From the NCBI RefSeq assembly GCF_050937815.1, contig NZ_JACDIJ010000022.1, forward strand, positions 1-19,570: a DNA stretch of 19,570 bases, read 5' to 3'. The DNA is from Treponema_C sp050937815 (GTDB taxonomy: Bacteria; Spirochaetota; Spirochaetia; Treponematales; Treponemataceae). Each line of letters opens with the position of its first letter. Within the stretch, counting starts at the first letter, position 1. Below the pieces are notes generated by a model. The model was given only the letters and a program-made list of their open reading frames with translations. It ran no database searches and was not told where the DNA came from. Positions 8,772 through 16,116 of this stretch are shown one piece after another. A program made the translations under genes and the position numbers.

Positions 8772-10076
8772 ATGAGAAGAAACCGATTAAAAAAACATAT
8801 TTTTATTTTTCTCTGTTTTTGTATATGGGGACACACTTTTATGTTTGCCGCCGATACCGCCAAGCCCTATGAATTTTTTTTGCATACTTTTAATATTTTA
8901 AAAGATCCCAATGCCGGCCTTACATCCTTCCGCTCTTTATATATCCCCATAGGCGGCCGTTCCGAAGCTATGGGATCGGCTTTTACGGCCATGAGCGACG
9001 ACGCGGCCGCTTTAGAATACAATCCCGCAGCCAGTTCTCTTTTAAAGCAAACCGAACTGGCTTTATTCCATAATTTTTGGATAGCCGACTCGTCGGTTGA
9101 CAGTTTGATATTTACCCGCAGAACGGATGATTTGGGATACGGTGTCGCACTAAAAAGTTTTTATATACCCTTTACCGAATACAGTATTTTCGGAGAACGA
9201 ACAACAAGCAGTTATTATTCGGAAACAACGGCAATCTTAAACCTTTCATATAACTTTCTTGCAGGTTACACATTTAAAGGTATTGCCGTCGGAACGAATT
9301 TAAAAACATCTTTTAGAAGCGTACCCGATTACAGCGATAACATTTCAGGTCAGCCGATAAAAAAAAGCGGACTGTCGCAATCCGGCTGTGCGGTAACCGG
9401 CGATTTAGGAATTTTATTGCGCTTTAATGCGGCAAAATTGTATACATCCCGCGATACCAATTTTAATGTCGGTTTTGCAGTACATAATGCGGGCTGGGCA
9501 TGGACAGGATTCGGAAAACGAATTACGAACGACAACCCTCCTCCGGCCTATATATCCGCAGGGCTTTTTTATAAAATGATAAAACCTCTTACCTTTGTAT
9601 GTGAAATTCAGCAGCCGCTGAACATTATAGAACCTGCAAAATCCGAACGTTTAAGCGCAGCCGTCGGTGCGGAAATAAATATAACGGAATTTTTTGCCCT
9701 GCAAACCGGTTTTTTACTCAGAGGTTTAAACCCTAAAATAAGTATCGGCTCGTCGGTTGAATGGAACAAAATGATTTTTAACATAAGCTATTCTTTTGAT
9801 CTTACCTCTTCGTTAAACCCCGTAAATAAAATCAGCTTGGCGGCAAAACTGACTCTCGGCGACAGCGGAAGACAAAAAAAGTCCGATACGGCCGACAAGT
9901 TGTATATTGAAGGCATTCAACTGTACGCACAAGGAAAATTCGAAGAAGCGATTGAAAAATGGCGGCAAGTTTTGGAATTGTTTCCCCGCTTCGATCCGGC
10001 AAAAGCGGGAATAGAAACCGCACAGGGAACAATCGATTTACACAAAAGAATACGCGATATCCAAACCCTTTATTGA
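8772..10076 (+). CDS. UPF0164-family outer-membrane protein (FadL-like) with C-terminal TPR-like motif
   Basis: A 434-residue protein with a clear signal peptide (RRNRLKK, then IFIFLCFCIWG, probable cleavage after FAA near residue 27). The mature start resembles the spirochaete UPF0164/PorV-FadL-like group: an N-terminal segment with IPIGGRSEAMGSAFTAMSDD and EYNPAASS, followed by alternating amphipathic beta strands typical of an outer-membrane barrel (about 80-365). The last 60 residues form a TPR-like helix pair (GIQLYAQGKFEEAIEKWRQV) that would sit in the periplasm. Family members in T. pallidum have been proposed to import hydrophobic compounds such as fatty acids; transport here is inferred from that. 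The ATG at 8772 is the only start that keeps the signal peptide, since an in-frame TAG lies at 8751. It is divergent from the repeat protein-phosphatase operon and may share control with it. Confidence 0.88.
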   Translation: MRRNRLKKHIFIFLCFCIWGHTFMFAADTAKPYEFFLHTFNILKDPNAGLTSFRSLYIPIGGRSEAMGSAFTAMSDDAAALEYNPAASSLLKQTELALFHNFWIADSSVDSLIFTRRTDDLGYGVALKSFYIPFTEYSIFGERTTSSYYSETTAILNLSYNFLAGYTFKGIAVGTNLKTSFRSVPDYSDNISGQPIKKSGLSQSGCAVTGDLGILLRFNAAKLYTSRDTNFNVGFAVHNAGWAWTGFGKRITNDNPPPAYISAGLFYKMIKPLTFVCEIQQPLNIIEPAKSERLSAAVGAEINITEFFALQTGFLLRGLNPKISIGSSVEWNKMIFNISYSFDLTSSLNPVNKISLAAKLTLGDSGRQKKSDTADKLYIEGIQLYAQGKFEEAIEKWRQVLELFPRFDPAKAGIETAQGTIDLHKRIRDIQTLY

Positions 10077-10084
10077 TACAGGGC

Positions 10085-10110
10085 TGTCCAAAACCTTCAG
10101 TTTGGGAACA
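10085..10110. terminator. Weak stem-loop between convergent genes
   Basis: CCAAA (10088-10092) can pair with TTTGG (10101-10105), with some outer pairing TGT/ACA and bulges. It lies between the ends of the UPF0164 gene and the GH57 gene. No clean T-run follows on either strand, so termination is only possible. Confidence 0.25.
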
Positions 10111-10134
10111 ATCCCCTTTTAGACAATTCCGTTT

Positions 10135-11730
10135 TCAGCGTTTTTTGCCGAATATGCGGTAATTTATCCAGGGGAAAAGCGGAAAATCCTTTTCGGTACG
10201 GGTAAGCCATTCGGTACTGACACTGTTTGCCCCTAAAGAATCGTAAATTGTGGAAAACCCCTGTACGCTGTATTTAAAAATATCGCATGCATAATCGGAT
10301 TTGATTCCGGCATGAAGCATACGCGGCCAATCGGAACTCTGTGCAATAAGAACTTGTTTTGCAGCCAAATTCAAACACCGCTCTTTTAAACCGCTGTCGC
10401 CGGAAAAACGGTCGGCAAGGTCAACCATACGTTCCGCCGCTTTAAGCGCATATCGAAGCATCCAACTGTTCGATTTATCCAATAAATTTTCGGCATACCC
10501 GGAACCTTCATTGGCGCTCATAAACGGCGATATTTCTTGTAAGTCGGGTTGTTTTCTCAAAACATCGGAATATGAAGTGCATGTAATGCCGCCGCTTTGT
10601 GCCGCCTGCCGAAACACCTGTTCCAGCCAATAAATTCCTTCATACCAGTTTTGTCCCAAATCGCGCGCATCAATCGCACAAACCAATGAAACCGATTTTC
10701 CGCCGAGTTCGCGTGAAGCCTTTTCGAGTCGTTCTTCCTTTGAAGCTAAAAATTTTGCAGCATCAAGGGCGGCTTGTTTGTCGGCAGCGCAATGGTTATA
10801 AATCGTTTTTGGGGATTTTTGCGCCCAATATTTAAAGCCGGTTACGCAGCGTTCTCTTTGCCCCTGCAAAAGCGGCTGCAAATCATCAAGCGGAAAATCA
10901 AAACCTATATCGCCGTTTTGATTACGGTATACGGCATTTTTTACAAAATTTTGATTGATATCTTCAGGCGTTTTCGGATCCCGGCCGAATACGGCAAGGC
11001 TGTTGCGGCAGCAGGCGGGAGAAAAAACACCGTTTTGCGGCATCGGTTCGGAAAACAAAAAACCGTGTGAATCCAGAACGGTATACGAAAAACCGTATTT
11101 ACGGATATTTTTTTCAAGGCCTTCCATATACCCCATTGCCGGAAGCCAAAAGCCTTCCGGAATCGCACCGAAATAATTGCGGTGAGAAACAAGCCCCATT
11201 TCAATTTGTGCATCGATAGCTTCGTTTAATTTCCGGTAATGCGGCAAAAAACAAAATGAAGCGGCCGTTACCAAAAATTCGATATGCCCGACCGAAGCAA
11301 ATTCGGCAAATTTCGGTAAAAGCATCCCCCCGCATAAAGTAAAAAAATTCTTTTTTTGTTTAAGCTGTTTAACGTAAAACTTCACCAAGGCCGCCAAATC
11401 GGGCATATTTTTCGTACGTTCGATTTCTTGTTCGCCTAAAGCTATCAAGCGTTCAAGCCAAAGGCTGTATTCTTCTTGTACAACCGGGTCATCCAAAAGG
11501 GCGCACAGCGTCGGACTTAAAACAAGCGACAAGGAAAAGGGAACTTCATCCTTTTGAAGATTTTCCATCATTTTTAAAAGCGGAATATACGTGTCGGTAA
11601 TTGCCGGAAAAAGAGTGTTTTGCCAAATAGAGGGAATACTTTTTTCAATACAGCGTGTATAACCTTGGTGTGCAACTAAAGTTATAACAAGCTGCCGTTT
11701 TACATTTTTATGTTGCATATAATTACTCAT
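10135..11730 (-). CDS. GH57/DUF1957 glucan branching enzyme-like protein lacking the usual nucleophile
   Basis: A 531-residue cytoplasmic protein, complete compared with bacterial GH57 branching enzymes. It has the (beta/alpha)7-barrel landmarks: ITLVAHQGY near the N-terminus, GHIEFLVTAASFCFLP, then IPEGFWLPAMGY, CAIDARDLG, and a C-terminal helical DUF1957-type bundle (about 400-510) with QSSDWPRML. In active branching enzymes the third motif reads WLPE with a catalytic Glu; here that position is Ala198. The acid/base Asp is kept as Asp354, but the usual Glu and His after it are changed (DARDLGQN). The protein may therefore be a non-catalytic glucan binder, or use another residue. The ATG at 11730 overlaps the upstream DUF4912 gene by 8 bases without a Shine-Dalgarno sequence. 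A second in-frame ATG at 11718, preceded by GGATGAG, is an equally possible start. Confidence 0.85.
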   Translation of the reverse strand: MSNYMQHKNVKRQLVITLVAHQGYTRCIEKSIPSIWQNTLFPAITDTYIPLLKMMENLQKDEVPFSLSLVLSPTLCALLDDPVVQEEYSLWLERLIALGEQEIERTKNMPDLAALVKFYVKQLKQKKNFFTLCGGMLLPKFAEFASVGHIEFLVTAASFCFLPHYRKLNEAIDAQIEMGLVSHRNYFGAIPEGFWLPAMGYMEGLEKNIRKYGFSYTVLDSHGFLFSEPMPQNGVFSPACCRNSLAVFGRDPKTPEDINQNFVKNAVYRNQNGDIGFDFPLDDLQPLLQGQRERCVTGFKYWAQKSPKTIYNHCAADKQAALDAAKFLASKEERLEKASRELGGKSVSLVCAIDARDLGQNWYEGIYWLEQVFRQAAQSGGITCTSYSDVLRKQPDLQEISPFMSANEGSGYAENLLDKSNSWMLRYALKAAERMVDLADRFSGDSGLKERCLNLAAKQVLIAQSSDWPRMLHAGIKSDYACDIFKYSVQGFSTIYDSLGANSVSTEWLTRTEKDFPLFPWINYRIFGKKR

Positions 11731-12409
11731 CCAATAAAAAAGATTGTCTGTGTTCGTTATATTGCGAACGGATAAGCTCAGGCAAACCGGATAAAGTAAA
11801 AACAGGTGAAAAAGTTTTACGCAAAGAAATCGAACTTATATCGGGATGTTGTTGAGGAATCGGAATACAAGCGGATTGACACAGTTCTAAAGGACGTTTA
11901 TCCGCAAATTCGGCAATTAAAGAAACACGAAGCATATGTGCATGGGACGAAAGCAATATATATTGATCGCGATCGGCATTTTCAACGGAAATATCAAAGA
12001 TATCCGATGCATTTATATCATCCGATTTTCTAAAATATGAAATACGCAGTATAAATTTTATAAATGCTTTATCTTTCGTCGTCTTTGAAAAATCCGATTT
12101 TTTTATATCCCAATATACATAACACCAGGCGGGGTTTCTTAATACGGCTGTAATTTTATTTTCATTATATGAAAAAGGTAATTCCGGCCTTATGTCGGTT
12201 CCGTTTTCAGTGCCCTCCGTCCCCAGCTTTTCATACAAATCGGACGTTTTACTTTTTCTATGTTCGGCAGCCGCTTCCAATAATTCGGCAATAATAAAAC
12301 GGCGGGTCAAATCTTCCGGTATATCAATACCGTATTCATCGGCCAAATCATTCAAATCGGCCGACGATAAGGTTTCAAGATACGATCTTGTAATGTCCTT
12401 TCTCTCCAT
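11723..12409 (-). CDS. DUF4912 domain protein
   Basis: A 228-residue soluble protein. Residues 10-50 form a short helical module (LSSADLNDLADEYGIDIPED) of the SAP/Rho-N-like type. Residues about 78-200 look like DUF4912, with a conserved aromatic motif VLRNPAWCYVYWDI. DUF4912 has no established activity that I know. Its pairing with GH57/DUF1957 genes suggests a role in glucan or storage polysaccharide metabolism, possibly as a binding partner; this is inference from the 8-base overlap with the GH57 gene. The start ATG at 12409 follows an in-frame TAA. The only Shine-Dalgarno-like sequence (GGAG) is more than 20 nt upstream, and a -10-like TAACAT lies 9 nt before the ATG, so the mRNA may be almost leaderless. 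Confidence 0.8.
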   Translation of the reverse strand: MERKDITRSYLETLSSADLNDLADEYGIDIPEDLTRRFIIAELLEAAAEHRKSKTSDLYEKLGTEGTENGTDIRPELPFSYNENKITAVLRNPAWCYVYWDIKKSDFSKTTKDKAFIKFILRISYFRKSDDINASDIFDISVENADRDQYILLSSHAHMLRVSLIAEFADKRPLELCQSACIPIPQQHPDISSISLRKTFSPVFTLSGLPELIRSQYNEHRQSFLLDE

Positions 12410-12418
12410 AGTTTGTCT

Positions 12419-12447
12419 ATGTTATATATTTTCTCCAATTCTATCAA
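12419..12447 (-). promoter_or_regulatory. Promoter of the DUF4912-GH57 unit
   Basis: The minus strand has TTGATA (12442-12447) and TAACAT (12419-12424) with a 17-nt spacer. The -35 box overlaps the last codons of the RluA gene. The -10 box ends 9 nt before ATG at 12409. Confidence 0.45.
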
Positions 12448-13184
12448 GGGGCAAAACCCAAAACCGCAAGACTTTTGTTCATATAATCGGGAATCGGGAT
12501 TTCTAAAACGGAAGGCAAGCCTGAAAAAACACCGTCCGGCGGCAAATGCACGGGCGGACTTTTGTGCACGGGCGGACTTTTAAAAGAATCCGGTGAAAAG
12601 CGCAAACATACGGCCGCAAGGTGCAGTTTTTTTATATCGAATTGTTTGCGTAATAAGCGGTTCAGCTTAAAGTCGCCGTATTTATCGTCGCCGGCAATGG
12701 GAGTGCCTTGACGCGCAAGATGTATTCGTATTTGATGCATACGCCCTGTTCCCAAACGCAGCCGGACAAAAGAAAAACGCAGAGAACCGCCGTTATCCGT
12801 TTGAAGCGCGGTACGGCTTTGTGTTTCGATTTTAAAAAATGTAAGAGCTTGTTTTGCGTTTCCCTTGCGCATAACGGGCTCTGAAATACAGCCTTCGGTG
12901 TTTGAAAATTCGCCGGTACACAAAGCGCAGTATTCTTTTTGTACGGCCGAAGAGGCAATAAGCCCGGTCCACAAGGCGGCGGCGCGGGCATTTTTTGCGG
13001 TTATTAAAAGACCTGAAGTATCCTTATCCAAGCGGTGTACAAGATGAATTTTGCAACCCAGCTGCTCGGATAAAACTCCGTCGACCGCCGACACCACGCC
13101 CGCGCCGCCTTGCACCGCGAGTCCCGACGGCTTATTTATAATGCATATATCATCGTCTTCGTATACAACGGGAATAGGAGTCAT
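12444..13184 (-). CDS. RluA-family RNA pseudouridine synthase
   Basis: A 246-residue enzyme that should isomerise specific uridines to pseudouridine in rRNA or tRNA; the exact target cannot be told. It begins directly with the catalytic fold (VVYEDDDICIINKPSGL) and has no S4 RNA-binding domain, as in the short RluA/YqcB-type members. The catalytic motif HRLDKDTSGLL contains the essential Asp (about residue 53). The later RMHQIRIHLA motif and GDDKYGD are also family hallmarks. Near the C-terminus, KSPPVH occurs twice in tandem, caused by an 18-bp duplication. The start ATG at 13184 has no Shine-Dalgarno sequence and lies 7 nt after a TATACT box. The gene is divergent from the transglutaminase-like gene and upstream of the DUF4912 gene, which has its own promoter-like sequence. 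Confidence 0.9.
   Translation of the reverse strand: MTPIPVVYEDDDICIINKPSGLAVQGGAGVVSAVDGVLSEQLGCKIHLVHRLDKDTSGLLITAKNARAAALWTGLIASSAVQKEYCALCTGEFSNTEGCISEPVMRKGNAKQALTFFKIETQSRTALQTDNGGSLRFSFVRLRLGTGRMHQIRIHLARQGTPIAGDDKYGDFKLNRLLRKQFDIKKLHLAAVCLRFSPDSFKSPPVHKSPPVHLPPDGVFSGLPSVLEIPIPDYMNKSLAVLGFAP
12547..12582. repeat. 18-bp tandem duplication inside the RluA gene
   Basis: Two adjacent 18-bp units (12547-12564 and 12565-12582) differ only at the last base. On the minus strand they encode two consecutive KSPPVH-like hexapeptides in a Pro-rich loop near the C-terminus. Eighteen base pairs keeps the frame. Confidence 0.85.
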
Positions 13185-13191
13185 GCGCCAT

Positions 13192-13220
13192 AGTATACGG
13201 AATAAGGGGCGTTAACGCAA
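13192..13220 (-). promoter_or_regulatory. Promoter of the RluA gene
   Basis: The minus strand has TTGCGT (13215-13220), a 17-nt spacer and TATACT (13192-13197). The -10 box ends 7 nt before the ATG, placing the predicted transcription start at or next to the first base of the start codon. Confidence 0.5.
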
Positions 13221-13239
13221 GCAGGCTGTTTTTTGCTTA

Positions 13240-13268
13240 TTGCTTTTTAAGCCGGTTTTACCGATAAT
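13240..13268 (+). promoter_or_regulatory. Promoter of the exported transglutaminase-like gene
   Basis: TTGCTT (13240-13245), a 17-nt spacer and GATAAT (13263-13268). Only 6 nt separate the -10 box from ATG at 13275, and no Shine-Dalgarno sequence is present. Confidence 0.45.
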
Positions 13269-13274
13269 AAACCT

Positions 13275-14462
13275 ATGAAAACCGAATACGCAAAAAAAAC
13301 ACCGTATGTTTTTATTTTATGCATTTTTTTTCTGTGTACAGGAATTTTCGGCATCCATGCCGAACAAATGTATTCGCCCGCATGGGGCTATTTCCTTGAT
13401 ATTCCCGAAGGCTTTAGCCTCGCCTATAAACAAGCCGATACAAGCTATCAATTCGAACACGACTTTTTTCCCGTTACACTGATTATCCGCTCCTGGCCCG
13501 AATCGGTACCGACAGGCGAAAAAATGAAGGATGTTCTTAAAAAACTTAAAGCCGCAGGAGAAACCGAAGACCTTACATGGCGCGGTAGAACCTGTACGAT
13601 TGCTCTTTTCGATATGAGCGCCAAAACCGGTGCCAATAAGGGCTGGGCTGTGTGTGTACCCATGGACGAAGAAAAAGGTGTAACGCTTGTACTGTGCTAT
13701 GCCCCCGAAACACGCTTTGAACAATCGGAAGCCTTGATTATTTCGGCGCTCGATTCTTTTTCACCGCACATCGGCAACCCGAACGCAAACGGTATTATGA
13801 CCGATTTCGCCTATCCGAAAAAGGGCGCGCTGCTCACAAGCATTAACATCGGGAAAACCGAAATCCCGGTTGAATTCGATATGTCGGACAGCGAAGCCCA
13901 CAACGCGCTCATCGAACGCGAATACGCTATCCTCGCTTCATTTCTCGGCTCTCCCCTCTTGGAAAAAGCATGGCAGCGTTATTACCGTATGATTTACCGC
14001 GATGCATACAAGCGCCTCGAAAAAACGGCCTTTAGTATATACAACGTTTTGGAAGCGGAAGTCCGTGCCGAAAATGCGGGCACACAGGCCTATAAAGAGA
14101 GAGCTTTGGCACAAAAACTTTTATCATGGACACAGGCCCTCCCCTACGAAAGGCGGCGTAATTCAAGCGATTTTACCGGCCTTATCGATACTCTGCGGGG
14201 AACCGGATCAGACTGCGACAGCCGCGCCCTCTTATTGGCGGTTTTAATGTCGCATATGAATTATAAAACCATGCTTTTTATTTCGCCGCACTTCAGCCAC
14301 GCCTTTTTCGGTATAGCGATTGAAGGAAAGGGAGCGCGCCTCGAGCAGGACGGCACGCAGTATCTGCTCGGCGAAACAACGGCGCAGGTAGACATAGGTC
14401 TTGTCCCTCAGGATATGAGCGACAGCACCAAATGGTTCGGGATAGAAGGATTGGGAAGGTAA
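13275..14462 (+). CDS. Exported protein with transglutaminase-like cysteine domain
   Basis: A 395-residue protein with an N-terminal signal peptide (YVFILCIFFLCTGIFGIHA, cleavage near residue 29). Residues about 30-165 form a beta-rich domain of unknown type. Residues about 170-290 are largely helical. The C-terminal part (about 295-385) resembles a transglutaminase-like or bacterial transglutaminase-like cysteine proteinase core: TGSDCDSRALLLAVL with Cys314, FSHAFFGIAI with His342, and YLLGETTA with Glu367, where most families have Asp. The Cys-His pair is spaced as expected, so it may be a periplasmic peptidase or an amide-crosslinking enzyme, with substrate unknown. The start at 13275 is fixed by the signal peptide. 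Transcription ends at the hairpin directly after the stop codon. Confidence 0.75.
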   Translation: MKTEYAKKTPYVFILCIFFLCTGIFGIHAEQMYSPAWGYFLDIPEGFSLAYKQADTSYQFEHDFFPVTLIIRSWPESVPTGEKMKDVLKKLKAAGETEDLTWRGRTCTIALFDMSAKTGANKGWAVCVPMDEEKGVTLVLCYAPETRFEQSEALIISALDSFSPHIGNPNANGIMTDFAYPKKGALLTSINIGKTEIPVEFDMSDSEAHNALIEREYAILASFLGSPLLEKAWQRYYRMIYRDAYKRLEKTAFSIYNVLEAEVRAENAGTQAYKERALAQKLLSWTQALPYERRRNSSDFTGLIDTLRGTGSDCDSRALLLAVLMSHMNYKTMLFISPHFSHAFFGIAIEGKGARLEQDGTQYLLGETTAQVDIGLVPQDMSDSTKWFGIEGLGR

Positions 14463-14484
14463 AAGCGGCTGAATGCCGCCTTTA
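14461..14484. terminator. Bidirectional rho-independent terminator
   Basis: A 5-bp GC stem, GCGGC (14465-14469) and GCCGC (14475-14479), is flanked by an A-run on the left and a CTTT run on the right. It follows the stop of the transglutaminase-like gene on the plus strand and also the last remnant of the leftward accessory region on the minus strand, where the T-run is better. Confidence 0.6.
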
Positions 14485-14842
14485 CACGCCAGGTCAGTCT
14501 TCTTTTATAAGCGTCCGTATGCTCGGCGCCTGAAAATTACTGCCGCGGTCGTCCCACAGTTTTACGTCGTGCCGTTTTTTATGTCAAAGCCTTTCCCGCT
14601 CTTTAAAGCGCTCGCTTTGCCCCTATGTTTGTCAAGCTGTCCTTCCGCCGTCTTTTTTCCCGTTTCGTCAATCTTGCCGAATACTTTTTCGCTTTCAGCC
14701 TCCATATCGCGCTGTACTTGCCGCACGATAAGCTGTATGCCGTATTCGTTTAATCCTTCCAAATTTCCGCTTGCTATCTTCGATGATATGTCCGTCTTTA
14801 TATATCTAAAGTTTTCGTATGTGTGTACATACTGCTCTTGTC

Positions 14843-14868
14843 GCGCCGCTTTCTGTCGAAAGCGGCGC
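14843..14868. repeat. Strong hairpin, copy of an element also inside the 455-aa gene
   Basis: A perfect 11-bp stem (GCGCCGCTTTC with its complement) has a 4-nt loop. The minus-strand stretch across it (CTCGGTAAGC plus the stem and loop) matches 18959-18990 within the 455-aa gene, apart from a two-base to one-base change that shifts the frame. Confidence 0.7.
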
Positions 14869-14911
14869 TTACCGAGTTTTTATTCCGACTCAAAATCTCC
14901 GCCTCTATCGG

Positions 14912-14954
14912 TACCGTTCACTGTAGCCGCCCTTGTCCGCTTCCCCTTCGTTAC
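14912..14954. repeat. 43-bp junction repeat, copy 2
   Basis: Identical to 16990-17032 at 42 of 43 positions. It lies 21 bp after the stop of the 340-aa gene, as the other copy lies at the end of the 240-aa gene. On the minus strand it encodes VTKGKRTRAATVNG in the tip-like frame. Confidence 0.85.
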
Positions 14955-14975
14955 ATCTTCGCAATATAAAAAACT

Positions 14976-15998
14976 TTATTCAGCACTGATTTTTTCAGCG
15001 TGCTTAAGATATTCTCGTGCAAGGTCGGTATTTGCTGTTTTTAATATATCGGGGTTTACCCACAATCCCGATATCGCCATATCTTCCCATTTTTCTCCGT
15101 CGTACACATCCGTAACCGTCAGTTTTACTTTCGTTACTTGCTTGGGAAAATCAATCTGTGCAAAATGCACATAATCTTTAAAAGTATATTCAAAATCGAA
15201 ACCGGCACCTTGCACCCGCACTGTTTTCATTCGAGCATTCATTTTATACAAATGCGGCCTATCCGTATCTACAAAACCGTTTAGAACTACCAGATTATCT
15301 GAGGGGATATGAAAATCAATGTCCAATACGACACCCTTTCCATTCCCTGCTGCCCCTTCTACCATTGGAGTCGAATCATTTACAAAAATACCTTCAAGCC
15401 AATGAAGACCATTACTAAACCAACGAAATCGCAGTATGTCATCATCATATACCACTCGTTGTCCCTTAACCGTTTCCGTTAAAAACGGAGCGGACATCTT
15501 AACACTCTTAACTACATTCGGCATTATCCATGTAACATCCAATAAACTATCATATTCATTAGGATAAGTAGGAAATATGCCTTTCAGCATATCCATTCTA
15601 AGAAATAAAGCTTTCTTATTTCTTTCCTTATAAAAATCAGCAACAACGGTACAGTATCCTCCTCCCTCAATAATTATACAAGAACTTCCGTTAACAACAG
15701 CCTTTTGATATAAATTGCCGTTAATAAATATATCCTTTCTAGCAAGCCTTACACATCCGTTCCCTCCTGTTCCTGTATAGATATATTTGTCATCACAGAC
15801 AATATCAGGCACCATCACCTCGCTTCCGGTTAGTCCACACATGATATCCCATATTCCTTCATCGTCAAACGAAAAGGGCTGTAAGTAGTCTTCAAGCCTC
15901 TGATAATATGTAGAAGGAGGGAAAAACCACACGTTGTCAGCATACAAAAACGACACCGATAAACATATATAGAATATACAGATTTGTTTCAGTTTCAT
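14976..15998 (-). CDS. Exported protein with discoidin-like glycan-binding (NADase-type) C-terminal domain
   Basis: A 340-residue protein with a signal peptide (QICIFYICLSVSFLYA, cleavage before DNVWFF near residue 20). The N-terminal half (about 25-185) is beta-rich and unrecognised. The C-terminal part (about 195-320) fits the discoidin-like domain annotated as 'NADase-type glycan-binding' in many treponemal proteins: TPMVEGAAGNGKG, a central VVLNGFVDTDRPHLYKMNAR, and VTKVKLTVTDVYDGEKWEDM. It would bind carbohydrate in the periplasm or at the surface. The start ATG at 15998 has GGGAG 7 nt upstream. Its leader contains a long hairpin at 16012-16054. It follows the 257-aa tip-like gene, so an immunity role for that tip is possible but unproven. 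Its reading frame continues, after the stop, into the decayed cassette. Confidence 0.75.
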   Translation of the reverse strand: MKLKQICIFYICLSVSFLYADNVWFFPPSTYYQRLEDYLQPFSFDDEGIWDIMCGLTGSEVMVPDIVCDDKYIYTGTGGNGCVRLARKDIFINGNLYQKAVVNGSSCIIIEGGGYCTVVADFYKERNKKALFLRMDMLKGIFPTYPNEYDSLLDVTWIMPNVVKSVKMSAPFLTETVKGQRVVYDDDILRFRWFSNGLHWLEGIFVNDSTPMVEGAAGNGKGVVLDIDFHIPSDNLVVLNGFVDTDRPHLYKMNARMKTVRVQGAGFDFEYTFKDYVHFAQIDFPKQVTKVKLTVTDVYDGEKWEDMAISGLWVNPDILKTANTDLAREYLKHAEKISAE

Positions 15999-16011
15999 AC
16001 AAATACTCCCA

Positions 16012-16054
16012 TAAAAACTTTTGCAGGAAATATCAATTTCCGAAAAAGTTTTTA
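16012..16054. promoter_or_regulatory. Long leader hairpin before the 340-aa gene
   Basis: An 11-bp perfect outer stem (16012-16022 with 16044-16054) encloses a 6-bp inner stem (16026-16031 with 16036-16041) and a 4-nt loop. On the minus strand its 3' arm ends immediately before the GGGAG ribosome site, so folding could affect translation or protect the transcript end. Confidence 0.6.
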
Positions 16055-16056
16055 GC

Positions 16057-16076
16057 CGTGCGCACTAGCGCACACG
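16057..16076. repeat. Short GC-rich hairpin
   Basis: GTGCGC (16058-16063) and GCGCAC (16068-16073) form a perfect 6-bp stem with a 4-nt loop, directly beside the long leader hairpin. Confidence 0.5.
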
Positions 16077-16116
16077 TTCAATAATCGAGTTTGCAAAATA
16101 ACATATATCGTATTCA

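Larger units (their letters stand above)
14494..14954 (-). pseudogene. Decayed tip cassette with internal stop and frameshift
   Basis: Reading leftward from 14954, one frame gives VTKGKRTRAATVNG, identical to the segment before the 257-aa gene, then a short stretch ending at TAA (14880-14882). The same frame stays open beyond that stop and encodes about 105 more residues, with KLGKRRFRQ, KTDISSKIASGNLEGLNEYG and a charged helix around MEAESEKVFGKIDETGKK, ending at TAA (14562-14564). A shifted frame then continues with KLWDDRGSNFQAPSIRTL and stops at TGA (14494-14496). The protein-like composition on both sides of the stops suggests a once-longer coding region, now broken. It has no start codon or ribosome site of its own. 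I do not recognise the domain. A plus-strand ORF across the same stretch has no gene-like features. Confidence 0.6.

Noticed and set aside
14473..15174. Plus-strand open frame of 233 codons
   Set aside because: It is Ser/Pro/Phe-rich low-complexity sequence antisense to the decayed cassette and the 340-aa gene, starts inside the terminator and has no ribosome site or recognisable domain.
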